This document shows, one piece after another, positions 24,282 through 34,779 of a stretch of 64,000 nucleotides of DNA. This DNA comes from Adineta ricciae (taxonomy: Eukaryota > Rotifera > Eurotatoria > Adinetida > Adinetidae). How positions within the stretch are numbered: the first letter of the stretch is position 1; every line of letters starts with the position of its first letter. Where the stretch lies: the NCBI GenBank assembly GCA_905250025.1, contig CAJNOJ010000197.1, forward strand, positions 1 to 64,000. Direction: 5' to 3'. The notes under the pieces are model-generated. The model did no database searches. It was not told the DNA's origin and worked only from the letters and a program-made list of their open reading frames with translations. Both the position numbers and the translations under genes were made by a program.

Positions 24282-25339
24282 TCAATCATTTCTATTTGAC
24301 CAAAATCGTCGAAAACGAAGTACAATAAATGCTGTCCATTGTCCTGACCATGTATTCATATAAAATTCAACCATATAAACTCTGGATGGATATACAAAAA
24401 GTAACCAAGTTATCGTAAAAGGAAGACCAACACACGATCGTAATAAAACTTTTACAATATATTCTGCTAATGAGATTTTACAATGAAAATATCCATTTTC
24501 TGGCTTAGCAACAGCAGCAACTAAATTATATGATCCATAACAAATTGTATAGACAATCAGTGGAACAAAAATAAACAAATGTCTATAGAATAATTTCATA
24601 AATGTTCTAAAATAAGAACGATTTTCGAGGCCATATCCACGAATTCGCCGTGCAAAGCCGATCAAACACAAAACAGTTGCGATAAGATAAATGAGAATAG
24701 GCAAAGCAATGTGAAAAACCATAAGAAAGAAATGAAATTGTTTGAAATGTGGTGCATTACTCCAATCACAATTGTAATAAAGAATCGGGATAGAAAATGC
24801 TAAAGCCATACAAAACAAACTATTGTAACAACAATTGATCGTCGTCGTATTGAATTTTTCGTTGTATCAAAATACAAAACCAAACCACGTTCGAATTGAA
24901 TACTTGCACTAAACCAAATACAGAGATATACAGCTGCATTATAACCTACAACACCAATTACACAATGTGTTTTGTAATATAGATCCGAATTATCATATAA
25001 AATACTTCGATTATAATCAAATATTCCATCGATTGCAAGGAAAATATTTGCTAAGAAACATAAAATTGAATAAGTGATTAGATAAATTCCAATATTCGTA
25101 CGAGATATTGATTTACATCGAATAAATAATTCTAAACACACACTATTGTTTAATATCGAAAGACACAATGCAAATAAATAGATAATTAAGTTCACATATT
25201 TTGTATCAAATCGACTTTGTTGATGAAATTTTTCACAAAAATTTCCTTCATAACATTCATTACATATACAACAGGTTATGTTTGATGAATAATTCATTCC
25301 ACACGTAACATTATTTTCTTTCAAACTATTCCAATACAC
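24282..25339 (-). pseudogene. EGF-like/7TM receptor, broken copy (cassette B)
   Basis: Homologous to 12494-13585 over its length, with two lesions. A deletion of about 45 bp at the 5' end removes the original ATG and the first ectodomain cysteines; the open frame there has only a GTG. One A is missing from a run (ACAAAACTATT in A, ACAAACTATT here) near 24816, which shifts the frame in the fourth helix. The ORF splits into 24800-25339 and 24282-24818. Both halves otherwise remain very similar to the A copy. The frameshift sits in a short homopolymer, so a sequencing error is possible for that lesion alone. Confidence 0.8.
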
Positions 25340-25953
25340 CTGACAAAAAGCGATTCGAAACGTTTTACTCGTTTACTTGGTTTTTTCCCTGATGGAAAAA
25401 GGAAGCATGACACATCATAAATGTACGCTATTTGATTATTAATAGGCGTGACTTCGCTCATATTTTCTGAATATTAAAATCAAAATAAATCAGAAAATAA
25501 TTTGAAAGATTTTTCATATAAACAACAAACAAATATTTTAAATATTAACTTTAGAAGACATGTGTTTCGGTCATAAACACGATTAAAAAGTATTTTGTGA
25601 GAACGACATGGTCAAATTCTGAACTCCAATAACACCGATTTGTGATATTAGATTTCCATATTGTTCGATTTTATTAACAAACGATTTCACATTTTCTTAC
25701 ACTTGAGAAATATAACCGATGATCGAAGGGTCTTCGGAAATGAGATTTTTTCCTGCAGGAGTTCAAAAATAATGGATGTTGAAAATGTTTTTCTCTATCG
25801 AAAACCACGGTGAGGGTCTGCCTTACATCATCTACACTCTGCTATGAGAAATGTGTTTATGTCTCTGTGAATTCGAATAAACAGAAAAGAGAATTTTTTG
25901 TTTACATAACATCATCACTTTTCATATTTCGCCGAAAAGTAGCGATAGAACAT

Positions 25954-25961
25954 TATATAAA
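25954..25961 (+). promoter_or_regulatory. TATA box of ankyrin-ART gene B
   Basis: TATATAAA ends 31 nt before the ATG at 25993, matching the arrangement in cassette A. Confidence 0.55.
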
Positions 25962-25992
25962 TGGTCGTAAATAAGTATTGAGACGTTAAATC

Positions 25993-27222
25993 ATGGGGAA
26001 TGAACTAAGCACTTTAACTGAAGAAGAAAAACGCATTCTACGTCATCCACAATCGGGTCAAGCAAGTCAATTTTATTGGGCTTGTCGAAATGGCGATGTG
26101 CGACGTGTTCGTGAATTGGTTGAAACGATTCCTTATGAAGATTTGAATTGTCTGGAACCTAATGGTAGTACAGCATTACATGCCGCTGCTCATGGTGGAC
26201 ATGTCGAAATCGTTCGTATTCTTTTGAATGAACAAGGCTGTCGACGAGATCGTCCGAATTGTCACGGTCTCACTGCATATGAAGAAGCACAAACGGAAGA
26301 AATTCGTCAATTATTCCATAGACCCAGTGGAACAAATCGCTTTTGTGATGACAAAGAACAAGAGTCACTTGATCTGTTTCAAGTCGCAAAGTCAGAAGAT
26401 CCTATTCCAGATGAAGATTTTGACAAGGACGGTTATTTAAAAGGACATGGAACATCGGAAGATCTAAACAAAGTGCGAAAAGATCAAGGTACTGGAAAAA
26501 TGCTCACACAGTCGACTGTTGGTCGCGTACTTCATATAAACACAGGACCTTTGTTCATGTATAGAAAGTACCTTGAAAAACAACTACGCGATCTTATTCC
26601 TGCTGATCATGAAGAAAAGGCAAAGTCAGAAATGTTAGTCCAGAGAGCATTCGAAGAAGAAAATCCCTTGTTTTTACTTCGATTATATACTTTGGAAACG
26701 CCATTCTATCGTGGAATAGGTTCTGCTACTATGCCACTTTTAGGGTCGATCGAAGGATTATTGTACAAAGTGAAATCACGATACTTTCAAGGTACATCTT
26801 ATCGTGGTCTGAAAATGACCACAGAAAATCTTCGTCCTTATCAGTGGTCATTGAAGAAAAACGCAGCGATCGAAACAAAAACATTCTGTTCGACTTCATT
26901 AGAGCGAAAAGTGGCACAATCATTTGCTGAAGCGTCAACATCTGGTGATGATAAACGAAAAACCTTGATGATATTTCATTTTGCAAAACGAACTGAACAA
27001 GCGATCAATTTAGGGAAAATATCCGACAAGGAACCATGTATTTCTGAATATGAAGATGAAGCAGAAGTTTTAGTTTTTCCAGAAACATTATTTTTCGTCA
27101 AACAAATTGACATGGATTCAAGTTTTACACTTATCTATTTAGAACATCTCTTCGTTCGACCTAGTTCATTCATAAGTGGAGCGAAAGGATTGTATGACAT
27201 TATGAAAGAGAAAAGAAAATAA
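25993..27222 (+). CDS. Ankyrin-repeat mono-ADP-ribosyltransferase, full-length (cassette B)
   Basis: A 409-residue single-exon ORF and the complete version of the 14226-15362 gene. It has ankyrin-like repeats near 25-95, a linker, then an R-S-E ART domain. The helix LYTLETPFYRG is followed by a 31-residue segment (GIGSATMPLLGSIEGLL...) and then the true R motif SYRGL with R271, STS at 300-302 and E356/E358. The spacing between the YT-ET-FY helix and the YRG strand is what arginine-ART families normally show, so this copy is the likely active one. It lacks a signal peptide, suggesting an intracellular enzyme. The target is unknown. Confidence 0.88.
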   Translation: MGNELSTLTEEEKRILRHPQSGQASQFYWACRNGDVRRVRELVETIPYEDLNCLEPNGSTALHAAAHGGHVEIVRILLNEQGCRRDRPNCHGLTAYEEAQTEEIRQLFHRPSGTNRFCDDKEQESLDLFQVAKSEDPIPDEDFDKDGYLKGHGTSEDLNKVRKDQGTGKMLTQSTVGRVLHINTGPLFMYRKYLEKQLRDLIPADHEEKAKSEMLVQRAFEEENPLFLLRLYTLETPFYRGIGSATMPLLGSIEGLLYKVKSRYFQGTSYRGLKMTTENLRPYQWSLKKNAAIETKTFCSTSLERKVAQSFAEASTSGDDKRKTLMIFHFAKRTEQAINLGKISDKEPCISEYEDEAEVLVFPETLFFVKQIDMDSSFTLIYLEHLFVRPSSFISGAKGLYDIMKEKRK

Positions 27223-27759
27223 ATTTTTTCAAGAATAAAAGATAATTACACGATGCAAACGCAGGTGTATATGACATTTCTGATTGAATTGAATTGAATA
27301 TGTAAAAAACTACTGTTTAGGCTCGAGTTATGCCTAAACATGTTTTGACAATAACTGTTAATTGCAAGGCAATTTTGTCTGATGATTGACGAAAAGCTAT
27401 GTAGTATCAATAACAACGCACAAAGTTTCAATGGTGAACAATTAGGAGAAAATTACACATTTGTTTTTCTCAAAAAAAAAAGACTTCGAAGTTTTATCGT
27501 TAAATTATAATTATTTTTCTCAACTTAATAATGAGGGAAAATTAGTCGGTTGTCATGGAACGTGTTAAAGGTTGTTCGGTGTTAAAAACAGAATGCACTT
27601 TTCTGACTACTTCTAATGATTCCCCTATGGAGTTATTATTACACGTGAAAAAACACAATCCGAGTTTTCTAATTACAATCCATTTCATATATAGAGAACA
27701 TCGTGTAATCAGAGCAATGTCTGAGAGGTTTTCATGAACTTTATTGTTAGTTGTCGAAT

Positions 27760-28378
27760 ATGGATTCAAATAACAATACGAATTTCTCTAAAATCCAATG
27801 CGATTTAATTGATGATCTTGGTCATGATGTTGTTCCAATGTATCACGTTTTATTTCTTCTCAGTTGTTTCACCGTTCCGTCTGGAATTATCTTCAATCTT
27901 ATTTTTGTCATTGCATTGATTTTCCGTGCGAAAAAAATCTTTAATATAACTAATCATGCACTTCTATTAAGTTGTTTGGCACAAGCTCTTCTCTCGTTTC
28001 TACAAGGACCTTTTCGAATTTATTTTTATTACCATCGCGGTTGTTTGCCAGTTGCTGGAAGTGTTCTATGCGAATTTTCTGTTTATCTGGATTATATTCC
28101 GACGCAAATTAACAATTTTCTCACGGTTCAACTTTCTATTGAACGTTTACTTTTAATTATGAAACCTTTTATTTTTCATCGAACTCGTCATCAGCGCTTT
28201 TCATTTGCGATTTGTCTTCATTATTTAAGTTTATTCGTTGCCATTGTTTTTCCTTCGCTTTATTATCCAATAATCATGCAGAATGGTGCATCGACCATTG
28301 ATCTCGACGATCCATCTGCCACTCAAACATGTGATCTTTGGTATTCAAGAGATATTTATGAATTATTTGATTTATTGA
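27760..28378 (+). CDS. Rhodopsin-like 7TM receptor, 3' truncated (cassette B)
   Basis: The ATG at 27760 begins MDSNNNTNFSK. It is co-linear with the 15898-16950 gene until base 28378 (equivalent to 16516 in A), where an N interrupts the fifth-helix region. The rest of the receptor is absent. The retained part keeps the ERLLLIMKP motif and the loop Cys. The frame continuing past the N is a chimaera with inverted ART sequence and should not be read as protein. Confidence 0.8.
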
Positions 28379-28379
28379 N
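28379..28379. other. Single N: sequence gap or join
   Basis: The left side ends ...TTGA, where cassette A continues TTGATC. The right side begins GATC and is inverted sequence matching 18031 downward. Both sides of the join thus fall at a GATC of the A copy. Confidence 0.95.
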
Positions 28380-28531
28380 GATCAATTCTTCTTCTTCATC
28401 AGGATATTCGGAAAATGGTTCGAGATCAACAGTAAACGCATGTTTAACTGTAATAATAAACAGAACATTTCCAAATTCTTCTGCTTTGTTTCGATTTCGA
28501 CTAAATGAAGTGAAAGATGGAAATGAATGTT
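28380..28531 (-). pseudogene. Inverted fragment of a second WWE-ART gene
   Basis: These 152 bases are the reverse complement of 17880-18031, covering the end of the ART domain from the S-x-S region to the ExE acidic run, with a few substitutions. Homology stops sharply at 28531 and satellite-like DNA follows. It is not functional alone. It is either the remains of cassette B's fifth gene after an inversion or part of a misjoined contig. Confidence 0.8.
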
Positions 28532-29850
28532 GTAAGAGAGAAATATTCGAATTTTATATGGAGGAAAATAGTTGAAAAGTAGAGTTATAGGAATCATTTC
28601 GAATCCAAGTGATGTTCGACAAGAATAATGTGTAAAAAGGTTTTCTTTGATGGTTTTGTCATTATTGGAGAGAAATTTCGTTGGAACGGAATATGTTTTA
28701 TGTGATATTTGATGAACGAATTCAATAGAGATGTCTCGTTGAGTGTTACATAAGTAAATGAATACACATATCGTTGAATTATTTCAATTCTGTTTGATGT
28801 AATAGAATAGGAGGATAAAGATGAATGGATTTCTTTATCAAAGAAATATTTGAGATAAATATTCGTGAAAATTGTATATATTCAATGTAATTCTATAGAA
28901 TTCAATGATTTATGAAAGTTTTGTTTGAATGAGAATCGAATTATTGAATCGAATTATTTTAAGAAATATTCTATTTCGTGTTTTTATCGAAATATATCAG
29001 ATGAAAAATGCGTATTTTCATTGCAATGATATAGTTGAAGAGAGTTGTGTTTGAAGTAATTCTTGATTGAGATGATTCTCAATGGGATATGTATTTTGAA
29101 AACATTGAAATTCGATGTCGATGTAATAATTGAATAAAATTCTTTTCACTTTTATTTTCATAGAATGTGATGTTTAATGTGATTTTCGATGAAAAGATTT
29201 TCTTTGAAAAGAATCGAATAGTTGATGAGAAACTTCGTTCGATTTGTTTTTATTCGGTGTCGTATAAAGATTTTCTAAAATAGATTTCATTTTTGTATCT
29301 TTATCTGCGAAATATACGAAGAAAGTTATCGAAATAAAGTTTCAATTCGATGTCATCTACAAAATTGTGTTCATTTACGATAAAATAATTTTGTATAGAA
29401 TACATTTTTTGTATAAAAACTTCATAAATGTTGTTCAAAATCGACTGGATTTTTCTCATCAATCGTGAAATTGGCAAATGAAATGATGATATTTTTATAA
29501 ATGAATAAAACAATGGTTGATTTACACATTTTTTATGTGATATTATTTTGGAATCAAATACCAAAGATATTCTACGTTGAAAACAATGATAAATGAATAT
29601 CTAAACTATGAATAATATTCATAAGGCAAAGGTACTTTGAAATGTCATATCATTTCATTATTTGTAAAGGAACGAATCGAAATTATAGAATTATTTAATG
29701 ATGAAGATTGGAAATGATCATTGATACATTTAAAAAACAAGATTTTCTCATTGGGAATTTTTAAAAATGAAAAAAAACATATTGAAGAACATCAATTTTC
29801 ATTCTTTATTAATATAATATTTGAAAGTTTCGCTCTTTATGATCAAATAA
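28532..29850. repeat. Decayed AT-rich satellite, second block
   Basis: Same style and motif order as 18.6-20.8 kb. Examples are a unit near 28670 (AGAAATTTCGTTGG, then GTTTTATGTGATATTTGATG) and one near 29228 (GAAACTTCGTTCGATTTG, then TTTTTATTC). No coding content is supported. Confidence 0.55.
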
Positions 29851-31142
29851 CAATTAGCGTAATTTGAGACTGTGCCTTTCCTTGTAGTTTATTGTGTTTC
29901 GCACTTTGAAAATCTTCACACAATCTGAGTTGGGACAAGTGTTCTCAGATAATTCACTAAGTAAATCTATAAAAAGAATTAAATATACTTTCTGAAATGC
30001 TCATATCTGAGTTTGTTCAAATTCCGACTACGTAATATTTCAATATTGCTGAATAGTATTGATCAAAAGCACTGAAATTGCTTTGTTTCTCGTTCTTATT
30101 GATGATGAGTGAAAAAGAATTCAAATAAATATTTCAGGATGAAAATTCACGATCATTTTCATTAAGAAGTTAACAGAATGTGAAGTTCTTTTGGTTCGAT
30201 TTCATACTTTGTTGATATAAAGATTGAACGCAATCAACAGTGAAACTACAAATGAAAATAGTTTTCATATCTGTTTGTTAACAACACGAGTATTGAAATC
30301 GATTTCTCTTCTTAGTCAATGATAACTCTCTTAGTTTTCTCGTTATTTATTTTACAAATAATCGATCTATAAAATAAATTAGAATAAAAAGAAATATTTA
30401 GTTTTATAGATTAAAATTTCGAGTGAATGTGCAGATTCGGAGTTCCACAATGATCATATTAATGAAGAAAAACACACAGATTATCAAAAGAGCGATGATC
30501 TTTCTACTTGATAGAAAAAGAACAAATGAGTCAAAAGAGAATAATGTTCTTTTCCATATAAAATTCTTCAATCGAATAGATATCAAATGTTTTTTAGTGA
30601 GAAATTTTCGTATTGAATCGTTCTGTTACAATGCATATCGAATACACAAATATAGTCACGTTTTTCTATCAAACCTTTTTTTTTCGTTCTGCACACGATT
30701 GACGAGACAAATTTGCTTCCTTCACGGATATTACGAGAAAGATGGAAAGATTTTGATGATGAAGAGACATTGAATATGACGACACGTGTACTTTTTTTGT
30801 TAATTGAATATCAGTGATATTCGATTTAGTCATAAATTCTCATCGTCTTTTTTTGTTAAACATGACATTTTAGTTTATTTTTACGTCAAGAAACGCTTCT
30901 AATTTGCGTATTAATTCAAAGAATAATTGTCAGGTCGTATGAAGGATATTTGCCAATGATTATTGATCGTTGTTGATCATGACCGTTACTAATTTTCTCA
31001 AAAATCACTCGTAATGACATCTAACATTCGATAGAATCAGTTTTATCGTTTTGTCATCATTAGAATGTCAATCTGAGTAGATCTTTCTCTGTCTCTCTGT
31101 CTCTCTCATCATTGATACATGACCTCGATATCTCTGTGAAGT
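29851..31142. other. Intergenic, 1.3 kb
   Basis: AT-rich DNA between the satellite and the membrane-protein array. Overlapping ORFs on both strands at 30404-30773 look like composition artefacts: lysine-rich on one strand, phenylalanine-rich on the other. CTGTCTCTCTGTCTCTCTC near 31091 is a short microsatellite-like run. Confidence 0.5.
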
Positions 31143-31150
31143 GTATATAA
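31143..31150 (+). promoter_or_regulatory. TATA box of membrane-protein gene 1
   Basis: TATATAAA ends 33 nt before the ATG at 31184. Confidence 0.5.
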
Positions 31151-31183
31151 ACGTTTGATATAATATTGTCAAAGGCATTTGCA

Positions 31184-32287
31184 ATGACAACTGCATCAAC
31201 TTCAATTCCATATTTTTATCGCGATGCGAATCCTTTACTTTATTCACTTCGTGACGATAATACAGTAATTCAGCCGTATTTTCTCTTCCCATTACAATTC
31301 TTATTCTTCGATTTAACCTTACGTTGTTGGGATCGATTAGTTTATGGCACATGGTATTTACCAGGTGAATTGATTGAAATTGAACTTGTTGATAGGAAAG
31401 CAACTACAATTATGAGTGGTACTGAGATTGATCAACCATTGCTTTCGGAAATCTCAGTGTATATTCTTGTACCATTTAAAGGCCTTTTTTCGAGGAAAAA
31501 GAAAACACCGAAACAGATTCTTCGTGTAAATCTTCGAAAAGAAGCGAAAGAAATGACATTTGATCTCTATGATATTATTTTCGGTTGTATACCTTTATTT
31601 GCTCATACAATTTGGTATATCATTATCCACACAGATTGTAGTTCAGCTGCATATTCATCAACATGGAATTGTTATAATCTCTTTGGTTATCGAATTTACA
31701 ATTATATATTCGATTCCTATACAGATTTTGCTTATTGTTTTCTTTCAAAATTATATTTCTATCGTCGAAATAAAGACGCGTACAATTTCATTCAGAGTAG
31801 AAAAAAACCATGGCGAAGAATTTTATCCAAAGTCATATTTTGGATTGCTTTCGTGATATCCATCATTACGTTTATATTTCCTGGTGCAATCATTCTTCCA
31901 TATTTGTTCACAAATGTTATTCCAATGCTTGTCATTTACGCATTTATCTCTATGGCTTATGCATACGTTGTAACAGTTGTTACTCTTTTTCTTCATTATT
32001 ACACAGCAATCACAGGAAGAGTTTTTGATTTCAAAAGTGAAGAACTCACTTGGGTGAAACGACAAATGAAGAAACTTCGTCATAATCCACGATTTGTCAT
32101 TTCATTTGGAGTTAGAATTTTCCCGTATGTAATGACGATTATGTTTAATCTATCGCAATTTATTTACTATGGAGGAGATTTTTGGACATCACTCACTCGA
32201 GAAGCGGATTTCAGAGATCCGAGTAGATATTTTGCGAGTATGTCGCAAGCATCACAAATTTTTCATACAATTTTAACTACAATTTAA
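31184..32287 (+). CDS. Multi-pass membrane protein, unrecognised family, copy 1
   Basis: A 367-residue single-exon ORF; the ATG at 31184 is the first in frame, and the longer open frame upstream lacks one. Conserved between the two intact copies are the N-terminus SIPYxYRxANPLLYxxRD, the segment DLYDxxFxxxPLLAHTIWY, the motif TWxCYNLFGYRIYNY and three or four hydrophobic helices from about 125 to 285. The tail with NLSQFxYYGxD and RDPSxYF is also shared. Basic loops (KKPWRR) favour a cytosolic side between helices. I know no named family. The tandem copies and strong motif conservation suggest a real, lineage-expanded gene. Confidence 0.8.
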   Translation: MTTASTSIPYFYRDANPLLYSLRDDNTVIQPYFLFPLQFLFFDLTLRCWDRLVYGTWYLPGELIEIELVDRKATTIMSGTEIDQPLLSEISVYILVPFKGLFSRKKKTPKQILRVNLRKEAKEMTFDLYDIIFGCIPLFAHTIWYIIIHTDCSSAAYSSTWNCYNLFGYRIYNYIFDSYTDFAYCFLSKLYFYRRNKDAYNFIQSRKKPWRRILSKVIFWIAFVISIITFIFPGAIILPYLFTNVIPMLVIYAFISMAYAYVVTVVTLFLHYYTAITGRVFDFKSEELTWVKRQMKKLRHNPRFVISFGVRIFPYVMTIMFNLSQFIYYGGDFWTSLTREADFRDPSRYFASMSQASQIFHTILTTI

Positions 32288-33326
32288 TTCTGAAGAGAAA
32301 GAACAATTGTTCTTCTCTTGAAAGATATTTCCAAATTCATCATAGACAAAAATATCAAATTGAAAAACATAAGATTATTAATCTTTTTAAACAAAGATTC
32401 GTCTCATTGATTCGATTCTTTTCAATTTCATGAGACAAAAGTAAAAGATGATCTTTTTTCAATATGAAACTTTCATTTTTAATTAAAGAGATTTTGTCTT
32501 CATGACCATTATTAACATCTTGACTAAAAACAATGAATCTTAATGATCTACAACATGTTCATCAAAATGTGATATATTCATCCTTATCGATCTTTTCACT
32601 AAAATCCAATGACATGTAAAAAAAAGAAGTTATTATCATGAGCAGATCTTTCTTCTTTTCTCTTTGAGAAATAACGAAGATTTCAAGAGAAAATCTTATT
32701 TATCAAATTATATTGAGTGTCCTAAACAATTGAATCGATTCGATACAACGTATCCAATCGATTTAGTTCATTTAGAAATTGAAGAATATATTCTTTTCGG
32801 ATGAAATTCTATTTCTATCATCATAATAGAGAAATTTTGATTCTTCTATATTTATCTTAATTAATGATTGTTGTTTTTTCGGTCGTTGATCTCACAAACA
32901 GATATGCGTTGTAATTTCTCGTTTAATGTTAAATTGATTTAATTTCATTATGACAAAGATCTGAAAGAAATATCAAAAAACCTGTTCTACTCGTCTTTTC
33001 TATCAAATGGTTTCTCATAATATGTGTTACACTTAATTAAAGTGTACTTCCTTTTTTCTTACCTTAAGCGTGAAAAGAATATTTAATAAAAACTCATCGA
33101 ATGGAACAACAGTTACATCGAACACCTTCAAAATCAAATATACCGTATCGTTATTTGATTTTCCACCATTTTCAAGAGACAAATCAAAGAATTGTTTGTC
33201 CAAAATGAACTCTATTTTCTATTTTCATGTTGCCAAATCGATCATTCAAGGTTTCAATCATCTCTTTTCTTCTCATTAATTAACAAACATTTTCATTTCG
33301 TTTTATAAAACAAACGACGACAGACG
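32288..33326. other. Intergenic, 1.0 kb
   Basis: AT-rich spacer between the two tandem membrane-protein genes. A TTTATAAAA element at about 33302 lies 17 nt before the next ATG and may serve as its TATA box. A 69-codon ORF (33070-33279) is not supported. Confidence 0.5.
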
Positions 33327-34406
33327 ATGAGTACAAATTCAATTCCATATAGTTATCGAAATGCCAATCCATTACTTTATACATTTCGTGATTATCACAC
33401 AGGAATTCAACCGTATTTTATCTTACCAATTCAATTCTTATTCTTCGAATTTTCCTTACGTTTTTGGGACAAAGCAGTTTATGACACTTGGTTAGCTCCA
33501 AGTGAATTTTTTCAAATTGAAAGAGATGAAGAACCTCAATCAACAGAACCAGAACTTCCAAAATTACGAACGATTCGTCATCGACCACAAACTAATTCTT
33601 TTCTGAGCACAGTTTTCTTCGTTCAACCATTTAAAAAACTTTCTGTGAAAACGAAAAAACACAAAACAATTCCAGTTTTGGATTTATATGATCTTCTCTT
33701 CTATGTTCTTCCTTTACTTGCTCATACAATTTGGTATTGTTATATTCAATCGAATTGTATGTCGGGTGAATTTGCAACAACATGGGATTGTTACAATTTG
33801 TTTGGTTATCGAATTTATAATTATTTATTCAGTCCTTTTATAAATTTTAGTTTAACATTTTTTTCGAAAATCATTTTATTATTCCGAAAACGAAGAGAAG
33901 GAATCGATGTGTTGGATCGCAAACAAAAATGGAGAAGAATTGGTGTGAAAATCATCTTCTTCATTACTTTGATCTTTTCAATCATCACTCTTCTCTTCGT
34001 CGGAGCTTTAGTTCTTCCATTTTTCTTTACCAATGCAATACCAATGATTCTTGCTTATGTTTTTATGGTTATGACTTATGCATACGTTGTAGTTACATTA
34101 ATTATGATCTTTTTATGTTATCGATATATTACAAATTCGATCTATCCAAAGAGAAAAGACGAAACGGGTTTTATGGAAAGACAACTGAAACGATTGGCGG
34201 ATAATCCACAAATAATTCTTCAAGCAGCTTTTCGTTTACTTCCATATTTAGTGTCGATATTGTTTAATTTATCACAGTTTTTGTATTACGGATCGGATTA
34301 TTTGGGTGCGATTTCATTGGAAGCAGATAAAAGAGATCCAAGTGCATATTTTGAACGAGTACTCAATTCACCACAAATGGCTCATACAGTGTTGAGTTCA
34401 ATTTAA
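33327..34406 (+). CDS. Multi-pass membrane protein, unrecognised family, copy 2
   Basis: A 359-residue single-exon ORF with ATG at 33327, paralogous along its whole length to 31184-32287. It shares the same N-terminal motif, AHTIWY helix, CYNLFGYRIYNY signature and NLSQFLYYGSD tail. The region between residues 70 and 105 (acidic, then basic with KKLSVKTKKHK) differs most, as expected of an exposed loop. Function is unknown. The order of copies (intact, intact, decayed) points to tandem duplication with loss of the last member. Confidence 0.8.
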   Translation: MSTNSIPYSYRNANPLLYTFRDYHTGIQPYFILPIQFLFFEFSLRFWDKAVYDTWLAPSEFFQIERDEEPQSTEPELPKLRTIRHRPQTNSFLSTVFFVQPFKKLSVKTKKHKTIPVLDLYDLLFYVLPLLAHTIWYCYIQSNCMSGEFATTWDCYNLFGYRIYNYLFSPFINFSLTFFSKIILLFRKRREGIDVLDRKQKWRRIGVKIIFFITLIFSIITLLFVGALVLPFFFTNAIPMILAYVFMVMTYAYVVVTLIMIFLCYRYITNSIYPKRKDETGFMERQLKRLADNPQIILQAAFRLLPYLVSILFNLSQFLYYGSDYLGAISLEADKRDPSAYFERVLNSPQMAHTVLSSI

Positions 34407-34779
34407 GAATCTTTGTAAACAATTTTTATTTGAGATTCGGATTCATTTCTTTCATCTTAAATTATTTTAGAACCGTGTTTCGACTCTTAATGCCTTAGAA
34501 CGAACTATCGTTTTTTTTTCTTCAATAAAAATTATAATCGATTAATATGTTTCGCGAGACAAACTGAAATTTCAACGAAGGATAAATCGACAAGAGCCTT
34601 ATTTCTATCTTTCGAAATAAACATCCAAATGAAACCTAAAGAAAAATATAGAAAACCTTCATAACCATAACTAATATATCTAGAACGAACAGAAACAACA
34701 TACCTTTTTTTATTCATTCAAATGAGATAAAAGAGTGCAACGTCTTCTGCTGCTCCAACTGTAAATTGCCGCTCTTACC

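Noticed and set aside
27751..28575. 274-codon ORF crossing the N at 28379
   Set aside because: The C-terminal part is antisense ART sequence, so the fusion is an artefact of the join.
30404..30773. Overlapping ORFs on both strands
   Set aside because: Composition-driven Lys-rich and Phe-rich translations without motifs.
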